The notes below the pieces were generated by a model. The model was not told where the DNA came from. It saw only the letters and a program-made list of their open reading frames with translations, and did no database searches. Source: Ursus arctos (Eukaryota; Chordata; Mammalia; Carnivora; Ursidae). Taken from it: a stretch of 64,000 bases of DNA. The first letter of the stretch is position 1; each line of letters begins with the position of its first letter. Below are positions 48,153 to 60,700 of the stretch, piece by piece. A program made the position numbers and the translations under genes. The stretch spans positions 17,876,501 through 17,940,500 of the forward strand of contig NW_026623050.1 of assembly GCF_023065955.2 (NCBI RefSeq), written 5' to 3'.

Positions 48153-48260
48153 AGGGCACCTGGCTGGCTTAGAGGAGTGTGTGACTATTGATCTCAGGGT
48201 TGTGAGTTCAAGCCCCACATGGGGTGTAGAGATTAAATAAATAAAACTTAAAAAAAAAAT
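48153..48260 (+). mobile_element. Old short CAN-SINE
   Basis: 'GGCACCTGGCTGGCTTAGAG', B-box GAGTTCAAGCCCC, 'GGGTGTAGAGATTAAATAAA'. Confidence 0.87.
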
Positions 48261-48284
48261 ACTGCCAAATTATTCTTCCAAAAA

Positions 48285-48720
48285 GTTCTTTTTAATCAGA
48301 CCACACTCTTAATGGTGCCTCACTATCAAGTGAATGGAGCTCAAACCCCTTGGTGTGACATTCAAAACCCTAATTTTCCTCATTCCTAAGTAACTCCTAC
48401 ACAATTCATGTTAGTCTACCTGCTATTCCTTGAACATCTTAATTGCTCAGATTGTCCTCTCTTCCAGTCCTCCCTGTCTCAATTTCTTTTTTTTTTTTTT
48501 TAAAGATTTTATTTATGTGACAGAGAGACAGCCAGCGAGAGAGGGAACACAGCAGGGGGAGTGGGAGAGGAAGAAGCAGGCTCCCAGCGGAGGAGCCCAA
48601 TGTGGGACTCGATCCCGGAACGCCAGGATCACGCCCTGAGCCGAAGGCAGACGCTTTAACAACTGCGCTACCCAGGCGCCCCCCTGTCTCAATTTCTGAA
48701 ACTTCTACCTATCCCAAACA
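48285..48720 (+). mobile_element. L2 fragment split by a SINE
   Basis: 'GTGTGACATTCAAAACCCTA' and 'GCTATTCCTTGAACATCTTA' are L2-like. Interrupted at 48488-48681. Confidence 0.65.
48488..48681 (-). mobile_element. CAN-SINE, young bear/panda-type subfamily
   Basis: Perfect 16-bp TSD CCCTGTCTCAATTTCT at 48472-48487 and 48682-48697. Confidence 0.96.
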
Positions 48721-48834
48721 TACCTGCCTCTTGACTCTCAATACAGCTGTTGTCTCTGACAAAGAGTCTGTGCCATGAAATTAATCACCCCAGCTGAAAT
48801 TATTTCCTACAAACTCTGGTGGTAGACATTTTTA

Positions 48835-48990
48835 CCATTTATTCAGTTATCAAGTGTCTTATGTTTGTGTAGTTATTTCATTTGATCCTCTAGTAACTTT
48901 GAGAAGTGGGCATATATATTCCCATTTAGAAACAAAAACGGATACTGGAGAGTTAATTCTTAGGGTTATAAAACTAACAAGTCACAGGGG
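48835..48990 (-). repeat. MIR fragment
   Basis: 'CATTTGATCCTCTAGTAACT...' with 'AAAACTAACAAGTCACAGG', reverse MIR order. Confidence 0.6.
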
Positions 48991-49059
48991 AAAAAAGCAT
49001 AAAATTTTCCAGCAGTAATGAGTTTTATGGTATATCACAAAGATACTAAAATTCATGCA

Positions 49060-49515
49060 AACATTCATTTAAGAATAAATATTTATTGAGCAGCTACTAA
49101 ATGTCAGGCATCAGTCCACACATCGGGAAACACAGCAGTGAAAAACATCACTAAGTCCCTGCCCTCATGAAGCTTACATTCCTATTGGGGAGAAAAACAA
49201 AAAAGTAAATAAATAAATAAAGAACATCAGGTCAAGCAGTGATATGGACTACGAAGAAGAGTAATGCAGTATAGAGAAAATAAAAGAGCTGTACTTTTTA
49301 TAGGAGGGTCAGGAAGGCTTCTTTGAGGAGGTGACAACTGAACACAAAGTCAAATGAAGGACAGGGTCATGAGACATGTATTCCAGAAGGGGACAGCAAA
49401 TGCTAAGGCCCCACGATGTCAATGTGCTTGTGGTGACTGAAGAACAAGATCAAGGTGCCAAGAGTGCAGGGACCTTAGAACACTAAAAAAGTGAGGTCAG
49501 AGAGGTAGCCTGAGG
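49060..49515 (-). mobile_element. L2 3' end
   Basis: 'ATATTTATTGAGCAGCTACT', 'GTCCCTGCCCTCATGAAGCT', 'GGTCAGGAAGGCTTCTTTGA' and 'GACAGCAAATGCTAAGGCCC' in the reverse L2 order. Confidence 0.82.
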
Positions 49516-50549
49516 CTTTAGGATTAAAAACATAATTCCTCCCAATTCAAATATAATTCTTTTCAATCAAAAAAAAAATCTTGGAATTTCATCAATACTC
49601 ACTAGTCTCTATATTTTGTCCAAGTGATTTTTTTTTTAAAGCTCAATAAAATAAGGAAAAATCTACAATATCTTAACTGTCCTACATACATGACCTAATT
49701 TTTTTCCTCAAACACCAATTCTTTTACTCACTTCTACCTTTACATATTCTTACAGTATAATCTAAACCTTTCTAAACGTTGTTCAGTATCAGGGTCTAAC
49801 TTCTTTTCTGTAACGGGAAGCAATTTACTTCCTTAAAAGGCAACATGACTAAAGACAATATTGGGATAACTTGGGAAATGTGAATATAAACTGTACATAA
49901 GATATTAGCATTGTGCCAGTGTTTGATTCCTTGAGTATGATAAATGCATTGCAGGTATGCAGGAGAATATTCTTACTTTTAGGAGGTACATGCAGTGCTG
50001 TAATGGGAAATGTCCAACAACTGGCTCTGGAGAGGGAAAAAACCTGGTTTATAGCATTGCCAATTCCCATGTTGTAAATGGCCACTATTGAGGATTACAA
50101 GCAACTAACTTGATTCAGAAATGGGAAGAAATGTACACAGTCAGCTTTCACATACTGATACCAGTCGGTTCCATGTTGAAGTACTCAGAGTGAAGTGTCA
50201 TGTCTACAACTTACTGTCAAATTATAAAAACAAAAAATAAAAATGAAAACCCCCCTGTGGCTACCTATCTAATCTACCCACCGACCTACTGAGAAAGAGA
50301 AAACAAAAGTGGTAAGATGTTCACAATTAACCTATGAAAAGGTATGACTCAACTTTTCTGTGGGTTTAAATTTTTTTTTAATTAGATATAAATAGAGCAA
50401 GCAATGTAGAAGCTTAAAGAAATCTATAGCCAATTCTTTTGTAAAATGATTAAATCAGAATATTGTGCATCAGTAACCTTTCATCAAGTACACCAAATAT
50501 GATACAGAGTTTTAACCTAAAGTTATTTTTAAGAAAACCATTCTTAAGG

Positions 50550-50675
50550 AGGGCACTTGTCATGACAAGTACTCAGTGTTATACTCTAAGTGATGAATCA
50601 CTAAATTCTATTCCTGAAACCAATATTACAGTATGTTAACTAACTAGAATTTAAATAAAAATTTGGGGGGAAAAA
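50550..50675 (+). mobile_element. Carnivore L1 3' UTR, short
   Basis: 'GGAGGGCACTTGTCATGACA', 'GTGATGAATCACTAAATTCT' and 'GTTAACTAACTAGAATTTAA' before an A/G-rich tail. Confidence 0.85.
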
Positions 50676-50752
50676 AGCAATTTGCCAATATTAAGTGCTA
50701 AAATTAAATACCCTTTTACTATTATAAATTTAGATAGAAATAACCCACTAGA

Positions 50753-51168
50753 GGGGCACGTGGGTGGCTCAGCTGGTTAAATGTCCAACTCTTGGGGCGC
50801 CTGGGTGGCACAGCGGTTAAGCGCCTGCCTTCGGCTCAGGGCGTGATCCCGGCGTTCTGGGATCGAGCCCCACATCAGGCTCCTCCGTTGTGAGCCTGCT
50901 TCTTCCTCTCCCGCTCCCCCTGCTTGTGTTCCCTCTCTCGCTGGCTGTCTCTGTCTCTGTCAAATAAATAAATAAAATCTTTAAAAAAAAATAAAATAAA
51001 AATAAAAAATAAATGTCCAACTCTTAATTTCAGCTCAGGCCATAATTTCTCTCTCCCTCTGCCCCCCACCCCTGCTCATGCTTGCTCGTTTTCTCTCTCA
51101 AAAAAAAAAAAAAAAAAAAGAAAGAAAGAAAAGAAAAAAAAGAAAGAAAGAAAAGAAAAGAAAAAGAA
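50753..51168 (+). mobile_element. CAN-SINE (outer), split by a younger SINE
   Basis: Head GGGGCACGTGGGTGGCTCAG (50753-50793) and the remainder from 51026 ('AATTTCAGCTCAGGCCATAA') with a tail grown into long A and GAAA runs. Split by the insertion at 50794. Confidence 0.93.
50794..51010 (+). mobile_element. CAN-SINE (inner), young bear/panda-type subfamily
   Basis: Inserted into the outer SINE with a perfect 15-bp duplication of outer sequence, AAATGTCCAACTCTT (50779-50793, 51011-51025). Confidence 0.96.
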
Positions 51169-51399
51169 GTATGATATCACTTCACAAAAGAAAATTGCTA
51201 ATTTGGTTAAAAAATGTAAAAGAATTTTCTAGATGTGAGGATAAGCTTTATAAATGGCCTGATTTCAGATACTGATAACCAATTTTAATTCCATTCAAGA
51301 ATATATAAGTTCGTTAAGTGGGAAAATAAAAGTGGAAACTTCATATTAATTTAAAATGTTAATCCTCAATGATAAATCAGTTGTGCTCCCAAAGGGATA

Positions 51400-51615
51400 T
51401 TTGTTTGGTTTTTTTTTTTTTTTTTAAGATTTTTTTATTTTAGAAAGAGACAGAGACAGAGCACATGAGTGGGGCGAGGGGTAGAAGCAGAGGAAGACAA
51501 GCAGACTCCCCACTAAGCGGGGATCCCAATGTGGGGCTCAATCCCAGGACCCTGAGATCATGAGCTGGCCTGAAATCAGGAGTTGGATGACTGACTGAGC
51601 CAGCCAAGTGCCCCA
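51400..51615 (-). mobile_element. CAN-SINE
   Basis: TSD CAAAGGGATA at 51390-51399 and 51616-51625. Confidence 0.95.
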
Positions 51616-52289
51616 CAAAGGGATAAGTTTACATCCAAATAATGGTCATACTTGGAATAAATATTACTTATTAATAGTGTGAATATGACTAGACTATGAC
51701 TAGATTCCCAGGCTAGCCTACCAAAGGGTTTTTAACCAACAACGACCATTACTTGCAGCAGCATGGAAGAAGTCTGAATTCAAAGTAGAAGGGCCCATGC
51801 TCCAAGCACTAAATCAATCCTGGGTAATATTCTGAAATGAAGAAAAAACCAATTTGGGGCACCATCTCAGTTTAATATTTTCAACCTCCCTCCAGTGTCC
51901 ACCTCTGCTTCAATCTCTTTACCCTAACGCTGCTCTAAATGTTCACTATGGTGTATTATCACCCAGAAATAGTTGGTGTGTTCCAATTACCTACTTTTCT
52001 TCTCACTGCACGGACATCACAGATGTGTAGCTCAATGCTGGTTTTGAGTTCCTCTAGTTGTATATTGCAGAATACAAGTTTCAGAGTAACAAACAATAAG
52101 GATCTGTTGATCTCTTATGCCTGTAATGACTAGTCTTCACAACAGAGCATGAAAACACTCATTTCCTCAGTGCAGCTGATTCAAGCTGTGTATCCCTGGA
52201 AGTAAAACACTTACCAATCCCTATCCTGTGCTAGGCATATACGAGGGTGCTGAACCACAGGTTCTCAGTTCATCTCTACCACAGTCCTT

Positions 52290-52445
52290 AAGGCTGATGG
52301 TGTTAGAACGAAAAGACCTTAAGTTCAGGCAGGCTACGCCATTTGTTCAAGGTCGTTTGGCTGGTTAAGTGCTGAAGTTAGAATTTCTATCTGTCTGACC
52401 CTCAAGCCTTAGGATTTTAACTCTTCCTGCTCTATAGCATGCTGT
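52290..52445 (-). repeat. MIR
   Basis: 'GTTCAAGGTCGTTTGGCTGG...GACCCTCAAGCCTTAGGATTT', reverse MIR order. Confidence 0.6.
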
Positions 52446-52744
52446 TAAAAAGGACCCAGTGAGCTAATTTTATACCAAAATATGGTCATCATTTCAATAT
52501 TCCCTAAAAATGTGTAAATATACATTTATTAATCTAAGTGAAACTCTAGTTGGTATAACTTCAGTCAGGAGACAGATAACTTTAAAAATAGTAAAAATCA
52601 GGCACATTGTGAATGGATGTTTAGACTGAGTGTCCCCAACTAAGATGCAGTTAGCTGTGCTTAGGAGCACCTGGCCCTTTGGTCATCTACACAAATGACT
52701 ATGCCCACTGGGTAAACTAGTCATAGTCAACATACACAGCACTT

Positions 52745-52930
52745 CATAGCTTATCAAGTTCTTTGACACATAATCTCACCTAAAGCTCAGAAGCAACACT
52801 CTGAGCCCAGTACACTTTACGGAAGAGAAAACAGGTCTAGGACTTGACCCAAGCATAGAACTGTAAGTGACAGAATGGGTCCTGAATCTAAACCCTAAAT
52901 CCTTTTGAGTCTTTTTCTATTAACCTACCC
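52745..52930 (-). repeat. MIR
   Basis: 'AATCTCACCTAAAGCTCAGA...GAAGAGAAAACAGGTCTAGG', reverse MIR order. Confidence 0.65.
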
Positions 52931-53379
52931 TACCTCTTGTACTCATAAACCTGAAGTTCTTCAACCAATTTAACCTCTCTCCCTAGAGAAATAGCCAACA
53001 GGAACAAATTCTGCATGATGGGTGGATGGCAGAGAGCTTCTAGCAAATGTTTGTGGGTGGATCATTTGTTAATCAGATGTGTACAAACAGGGACCGCCTA
53101 TACCAAATAATTTTTGCCTACTCCTTTGTTATTTTACAACACAGTGTTTTAATTCAATGAGATTTATTCAATTTAAAAATATAACCTTCCTTTAAGTTAT
53201 GGGAAAATGTATTTAAATTCTATTTTTTTTAATTGTGCATAAAGTTGTGATAATAGCCTAATAGTCAATAATTCGAACAAATCCCTAAACTGGCAGAATT
53301 TCACTAGGTGTGAGTACAACAATCAGTGATTGCTGACCTCTGCTTCTACTCCTATTTACTCCAAAAACACTTGGAAACA

Positions 53380-54040
53380 CTAGTCATTCATCCGTTCAAC
53401 GAATGTATATTAAGCACCTCCCTTCACCTACACTGAATCTACCATATATAAGGATATCTGCTAGGTGATGGTAACACAGCTGAACAAGAGACAAGGTTCT
53501 TGGCCTCAGGGAACTTAAAATCTAGTTGTGGGGGGGCGCCTGGGTGGCGCAGTCATTAAGCGTCTGCCTTCGGCTCAGGGCGTGATCCCGGCATTCTGGG
53601 ATCGAGCTCCACATCAGGCTTCTCCGCTGGGAGCCTGCTTCTTCCTCTCCCGCTCCCCCTGCTTGTGTTCCCTCTCTCACTGGCTGTCTCTCTCTCTCTG
53701 TCAAATAAATAAATAAAATCTTAAAAAAAAAAAATCTAGTTGTGGGGACAAACAATAAAAAAATTACAAAATGTGGTAACTTCTATGAAGGAAACAGAGT
53801 GCTGAGACAGCACAACAAAGGACATCTAGTTTAATAAATATAACAGCAGCTAACATTAACTGCACACTTTAGATAGTGCAGTCAGAGAAAGCCTCCTTGA
53901 AAAATGACATTTAAGCCAAGATCAGAAGGAGCCATCCGTTTGATGCCTGGAGAGAAAGGCTTTTTAGAGGCAGAAGGAATAGTCCATACAAGGCCCTGAA
54001 TGATAATCAAAACCTACAAGGTAGTCAGTGAGGCTGGGCA
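53380..54040 (-). mobile_element. L2 3' end split by a SINE
   Basis: 'TTCAACGAATGTATATTAAG', 'GTTCTTGGCCTCAGGGAACT', 'AGAAAGCCTCCTTGAAAAAT' and 'ATACAAGGCCCTGAATGATA' follow reverse L2 order. Interrupted at 53533. Confidence 0.75.
53533..53730 (+). mobile_element. CAN-SINE, young bear/panda-type subfamily
   Basis: Perfect 16-bp TSD AAAATCTAGTTGTGGG at 53517-53532 and 53731-53746. Confidence 0.96.
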
Positions 54041-55014
54041 TGGTGAACAAGGAGAAAAAAAAACGCAAAAAGCCTTATTACTGGATGAATAGCTTTCATA
54101 TAAAAAGGAAAATGTGAAAAAAACTCAACTTGGATTATTGCTAAGTATCATTAGTATTACACATCGATCACTAATATTTTGACTTGGTACTGGCATTGTT
54201 ACCCAGTCTATCCTGTTTCAGTTTAATATGAAAGTCTGATATAACGAAGGAACTATTCTGATTTTTCATTCATTTGAGCAAAGACAGAATTAACTATTGA
54301 GAAATTGACTTTGGTTTACATACTGAAAAAGAAGTACTGTCCCAGGTACTACAATTCTGCTTTCTCACTACAAAAAAAGATCAATATTAAGTTAGAATTC
54401 TAAGTTTGATATTAACCTGTTGTTTTTTTTTTACATACTACCTCAGTTTTTTAATACCCTCAGCCTCAAATGGCGGCGGGGGGGCATTCCCATAACTAGA
54501 TACAAAGTTGAGAAGACAAAAAAGTAAATAAAATCATTTAATCATTTTTTTCTATATTTGCTCACAATGTAGAATGCTCAGGTTCCATGGCTTTCTTCAC
54601 TTTTTGAAAAGGAAATCACCTTTTAAATCATGCGCCCTATATACACATTAGCCTCTCAAGTCTGCCTTCCAATTATCTTTTTTCTCAAGCTTCAAAGAAA
54701 TGACAGTGTTCCATCCACTGAATCATTTCCTTCTTACTAGATGACTGGCGAAAACATAGACAGGGAATGTCTATATCTATCCCGTTTTAGTGTCTAATTT
54801 CAGAAGTTATATCAAGTCAGCAACTATTTAACAGCTACTAATGTGTCAAGACCATCAGTGTAAATGGAGGATAGACCAAGAGTAACTTGTGACTGCAGAT
54901 CACAGTGTGTTTACAAAATACGTACAGTTGAATTAGCCCCTTTTTGTCCTCCCCAGCTTTCTCTAAAGAACTGACTTCTTAGAGTATGTCACATAATAAC
55001 AAAAGCAGTTCAGA

Positions 55015-55190
55015 TTTGAATGTTTACTATGTGCCAGCCATAGTTCTAAGCACCTTAAATACATTTATTTAATCCTGAAAATAACCCTAAGTAAGGTACT
55101 ATTACTTCCCCCATTGTAAAGATGAAGAAGGCGAAGCAGAGAAGATAAGTTTTCCAAGATCACAATACTTACCAGAACTATTTTGTTTTC
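55015..55190 (-). repeat. MIR
   Basis: 'TGTTTACTATGTGCCAGCCA' with 'TTAATCCTGAAAATAACCCT', reverse MIR, facing the MIR at 55255. Confidence 0.85.
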
Positions 55191-55254
55191 CCCGCAAGCC
55201 AGTTTGGTACCAGTATTTTTATAATATTTTAACATAACTCATTGCTGTTACCCA

Positions 55255-55495
55255 TCAGAGGATTAAGAGTATATACTTGAGCCTGCTTCAAATCTGGGTG
55301 AGCCCTCTTGTTAGCTGTGTGACCTTGGGTAGCTTACCAAATCTCTCTCTGTGACTCAGTTTCATTGATCTATAAAATGGAGATGACAAAAACATCTACT
55401 TCCTTGAGCAACTGTGAAGATGACATGAATTACACATGTAAACTACTTGGAACACTGCCTGGCACATAGTATGCACAAGAGTTAGCTATTACCAT
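55255..55495 (+). repeat. MIR, nearly full length
   Basis: 'GTTAGCTGTGTGACCTTGGG', 'GACTCAGTTTCATTGATCTA' and 'ACTGCCTGGCACATAGTATG'. Confidence 0.92.
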
Positions 55496-55835
55496 TAATA
55501 TTACCACCACCACCTCCACCTGGGAATTTCATGAAAGGCTGCTCAACTTAATCTAGTCAACATTTCTTTTCCTCAGACACCTGTCATTTCTCTTGTTTGG
55601 TTTACATTGGCTAACAATGAACTATTTTCAGCAAATAAGCAAGGCAACTAGTTCCCTTGCTCTTATTTTTTTTCTAAGTCTTACCAGTTCTTTCCTCCTA
55701 TCTCCGTCGCCTGGGAAGGAATTGCTTGAGGCTAACAGGGTTGCAGTATACCCTAAGCAAGTTCATAAGCTGCTGTAATACTAAAGCTAAAACCTAAACT
55801 TTCATTATAATAAAAGGGAGGGGGTGGGGTCTCTT

Positions 55836-56197
55836 AATTCACTAGGCTGCTACAACAAAATACCAAACACTAGTGGCTTATAAATCACAAAAACTTATTT
55901 CTCACAGATCCAGAGCCTGGGAGATCCACAATTAAGACACCAGCAGATTCAGAATCTGGTGAGAGCTAGCCAGCTCATAGATGACTGTCTTTTCACCATA
56001 ACTTCAGATGACGGAAGGGCTTTCTTGGGCCACTTTCATAAGGGCACTAATGCCATTCATGAGGTCTCCATCCTTATGACCTAATCACCTCTCGAAGGCT
56101 CCACCTCCTACCACCATCACTTTGTGTGGTTAGGATTTCAACACATGCGTTTGGTGGGGGATGGGGGGAGGAGACATAAACATTCAATCTATAACAG
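55836..56197 (-). mobile_element. MLT1 solo LTR (ERVL-MaLR)
   Basis: Reverse complement of the MLT1 layout: 'CTGCTACAACAAAATACCAA', 'AACTTATTTCTCACAGATCC', 'GACCTAATCACCTCTCGAAG' and 'GGTTAGGATTTCAACACATG'. No internal viral sequence attached. Confidence 0.82.
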
Positions 56198-57073
56198 GGG
56201 AAAAAACTAAGACAGTACTCTTCTCAGTTTTAACTTCAAAAAACATCTAATTGTTTGGTATTTTATTTGTGGAACAGGTTTTACACCAATAGTGTTTGAG
56301 AATCATAAATGGCCTATAATATGCATTCAAATATGAATTGAAACAGTATGTTTAAATTGTTAATTTCTTGATGATTTACTAGATTTTATAGGTCTTGGTC
56401 TTTTGTAATTGCTGATAAGCTCAGATAACATCCTTAGATATGTCTGGTGAAAAACTGTTTCTAACCAAAGCATAAAGCATAGCAAGCTAACATTTATTTT
56501 TTAAAATAAAAAGATTTTTATTCTACTTAGATTTTCATACAATACCAAAAATTTAGGACTTTAGAAATACCACCTTTATAACACAAATAATGATTAAACA
56601 TTAAAAACATAAAATATTTTCATTGTTTCTATGTAAAAGCCGTGCTTCATACTTCTAATACTGGGCATTCAATATCTATCTAAGTCTAGGTCCAAACTTT
56701 GTATCCTTGAGTATAAGGTAGAGTAACATTGCTGAACCTCCCAGCTGCCTGGCTCTGATCAGCAGTTAACGCATTTATTAGATTTAAAAATCTATTCCCA
56801 GGAAGCTTAGTCCACCTATTCCTCCCCCCCACATTTTAAGCTATAATTATAATTACAAATGACAGCATAAAGAAATTATACATATGTGAAGCATCCTTTC
56901 ATAGCTTTTATATTTTCTCAGATGACTATATTTTAAAAGCCGATTAAATCTGCTTGAACCTTAGCACTATGAATGCTCAACAAAAGAGTATGAGGTTATA
57001 TTGCACATGTATTTCCTTTCCTCTGTTGAACATTATTTTGTAACTAGCCAACCATTAAGCATCTAAAATGTCT

Positions 57074-57267
57074 TTTTTTTAAGTTTTATTTATTTATTTA
57101 TTTGAGAGAGAGAGAGAGAGAGAGAACGCTGGCAGGGTGAGGGGCAGATGGAGAAGCAGACTCCCTGCTGAACAGGGAGCCCAATGCGGGGCTCGATCCT
57201 GGGACTCCAGGATCATGACCTGAGCTGAAGGCAGACACTTAACCAACTGAGCCACCCAGGCGTCCCG
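57074..57267 (-). mobile_element. CAN-SINE
   Basis: Perfect 16-bp TSD AGCATCTAAAATGTCT at 57058-57073 and 57268-57283. Confidence 0.96.
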
Positions 57268-57566
57268 AGCATCTAAAATGTCTCAACATGATAAAAGGTA
57301 CCATTTATTTGAAACCTACTATGTGCTAACCACTGTCATATTTCATTCTAACAACTATGAAAAGTTAGAATTATTCTCATTGTACACAGAACCTGAGACT
57401 CTCAGGGATTAAGTAATTAGATGAAGATTACCTAGCTAACAAGTAATGGAATGAGGACACAAACATAGATCTGATGTGCTAATGATAACATCAAAGATTC
57501 ATCTTTGGCTACACTGCCCAAGTAATGTTATGTAACTACTTTAAAATTTAAAAAAAATATTTTTTA

Positions 57567-57722
57567 GGGGAGCCTGGGTGGCTTAGTTGGTCAAATGTCC
57601 AACTCTTGATTGCGGCTCTGTTCATTATCTCAGGGTTGTGAGACCCAGGCCTGGTGGGGCTTGGTGCTGCTCATGGAGCCTGTTTAAAATTCTCTCTCCC
57701 TCTCTCTCTGCCCCCCCCCCCA
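57567..57722 (+). mobile_element. CAN-SINE without usual A-tail
   Basis: Head GGGGAGCCTGGGTGGCTTAG, ends in a C-run followed by T-rich DNA instead of AAATAAA. Confidence 0.88.
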
Positions 57723-60700
57723 ATTTTTTTGTTTTTGTTTTTCTTTTTCTTTTTTACCTCAGACTGTGGTAAAATACTATTAACTACTGTGAAATGTAGC
57801 CTTTATCCTATACAGTAACATCTTAATTATCTGAAAGTACAGTAGGAGCTCTCCTAAGTGACTTTCCCTTAATCAGATCCACCAATGCTTTCCATAGCCT
57901 CCATAAAAGCAAACTGGCAGACAACTGCAGCAAATAGGGTACTTTCCAGTTGTCTGCACATTTCTTTTTCTGCTAGTTGAGTTGTACGCTTAACTAGAAT
58001 CTGGTGTCTGTACTCAAAAGTTGTTTATACCACCCTATTTATAATAACTAATTTATTTAAATATTATATAAACCAATGAAATGAGTACAAAAAAGTTATT
58101 TCTGTGACAACTGCTGAATGCTTTGGAAAGAACATATTTGATGAACATATATTCCTTCTTCCTCCAAAACAATTTCCTATTGACTTCTCTGTATACAAGA
58201 CACATAAAATTCTGTGAAACATTAACAAATAATTTTAAAATGTTTTTAAATGTAAAAGATGTCATCCTCAGATTGCTCTGCAAAGTCTTATTCTACGTTT
58301 AAGAAATCAAAACTAGAAATCTCAGGGGAAGGGAGGTGGGGACTAGAAATCTTAGGTTTATATTATTGGTGTGATTTATACAAGAAAGATCATACATAAC
58401 TCTGAGAAACATATCCCATTTTACCTCTCTAAAGAACCTTGAGCCTAGATAAAAAGACAGGTGAAATAATTAAAGCTGTTATTTTTATGGTTCTTTACTT
58501 AAACCGACTTTTTTAACTAGCCAACCAACGACTTATTTAGAAACTCCCTGAAGCGCAGCTGTATCCTGCTAAGCAAATATCTCAGTCTCTCTCTACACTG
58601 GAATTCACATACTTCACTCAGATTCTGAAAGAAATCTGAAGCGTTCTCCTACTTACTCGTATTTTATAGAGAACTCAGTGTTAAGTATGGCTACTGAGTT
58701 CTCTAGCCCAGAGACTAAAAGCAGGGAAATTAAATGGAGGCAAGAATAAACATTTTAACAACAAAGACTGTTGACAGCATGAGAATTTAAAAATCAGATC
58801 TTAACCAAAAAAAAAAAAAAAAAGGCTGAAGTGATTTAAGCTAGAGGCAAAAAAAAAAAAAAAAAAAAAAGCTCATAAATTTAAATTCTCAATAGGGCAT
58901 TTCTACCCCCATTTTAGAGGTCTGCCCACATATCATGATTACAATTGAAAATATATTTTTGGCGTTTAAAGAGTAAAGTTTTAATTATATATAAAATTCA
59001 CAGTTTCTTAGACACCAATGTAGGAAAAAAAATGAAATATTACTGTCATCTAGCTAAGTATTGCCCATCATTGTGCCTTTGCAACCACAGGTCAAGAAAT
59101 CAATTCAGTGGGTTGTGACAGCAAATTTTAAAAACAGAAGTAGAACAGAAAATCCAAGACCATACTCACATAGTAAGGGTATGTTTTGTGAAAAGCTTAT
59201 TTCTGTTTATCTATACTATTTTGCAAAATAAAAGACATTACTTTAAGGCCATGGGCCTAAAAACCCATATTATTATTATTATTATGAAATAGAGTCTCAA
59301 TACTAAAGTTGCAATTCTATCATTTTTACATCATAATGCTAAAGAAAGCTAAAATTTTAAAGAGAAAAAAGTTACTTCTGAGTTTTAATGAATAAATGTA
59401 TTCATTTTTCCTAGTAATCAGTATTTGTGTGTGGGTGTGTGTGTATACACACATATATATGTGTGTATACACACACACCCCTATAGCATATATAAACACA
59501 CATGCACACACATAACATTTTATTGTGTTTGGTACTAGTTTTGGCTAAAATAGAGATGTGCGCAATTATTTTTTAAGCTACTTACAACCTTAAAGCAAAT
59601 TTTAACAACAACAAGAAGTCCAAAACAAATAGCAACTTTGATTTTATTTGCTTGTTTATTCTGACATGCAATTACTGATCTTAGGGCCATTTTTCCAAAG
59701 TCACCAATATAATCTGGAAGTTTCAACTTGGCATTTTACACAAGCAACCTCTTTAGTAACAATACACTTGATAGTATTTTCATGCATACATAGCTGATTT
59801 TAAGAAACAGCCAAACACTTAAAACTAATTTAAACCACTACCTTAAGTATGGCTTTCTCCACTTCTTTCTAGTGCATTTTAAAAGACACCATTACCAAAG
59901 ACATATTCTAACTAGAAAATAAAATTTATCTTTTAATACACTTTGAAAAAAAAATACGGAAATAACCAGTTTATTACATAGCTTTTTAAAAATGAGCATT
60001 TAATTCATAGGAAGATAAATTAATATTTCCAATCTTAAAGCCTCAACTCTGTCATTTAGTCCAGCTCCCTACCAAATACAAAAATACTCTTCCAACAGTA
60101 TTGCTTGGAATCAAACCCCCATCTGACTGAAAAGTCTTCACTCCTAACTACTACTATATTAATAATCTTCTCAACTTGGTCCTTGCCATTAATCAAAAGA
60201 AGACTGATAAATTAGTTTTTAATTCCGTTGAAGTCCTTGAAAAACAGAGTATGCACTATTCTAATAAATCCCGAAAATACAGGTTTAGAAAGGAAATGAC
60301 CCATTTACTTACACTGATATTTAAATAAGGCCCTGGAGTACTTTGCAAACTTTCAAAGTTTGCCTAAAGCACAAAAATCAGCTAATAAAAGCAATAACCA
60401 TAAAACGGTATTTGTCAACTCAATCTTAAATTTTCTCAATTTATCAAGTTCAAATTCTCAAGTTGAAAAAGTTTGTAAACTTTAAAGTTGAAGTTAGATT
60501 GACTCTACCTAAAAATTAGTAATGTAAATCTAAAATGATGTCAACTACTGTGCCTGAGATATAAATGTTATTCTTGATCATCACATTTTGAGTTACACTA
60601 GAGTATCTCTCGAAACTACCACTTTACACTTTTAAAGAATATATCCTCCCACCTAGAACCTAACTTTCCTTCCACATGCCCTTCTCTATCTCACCAGCTG

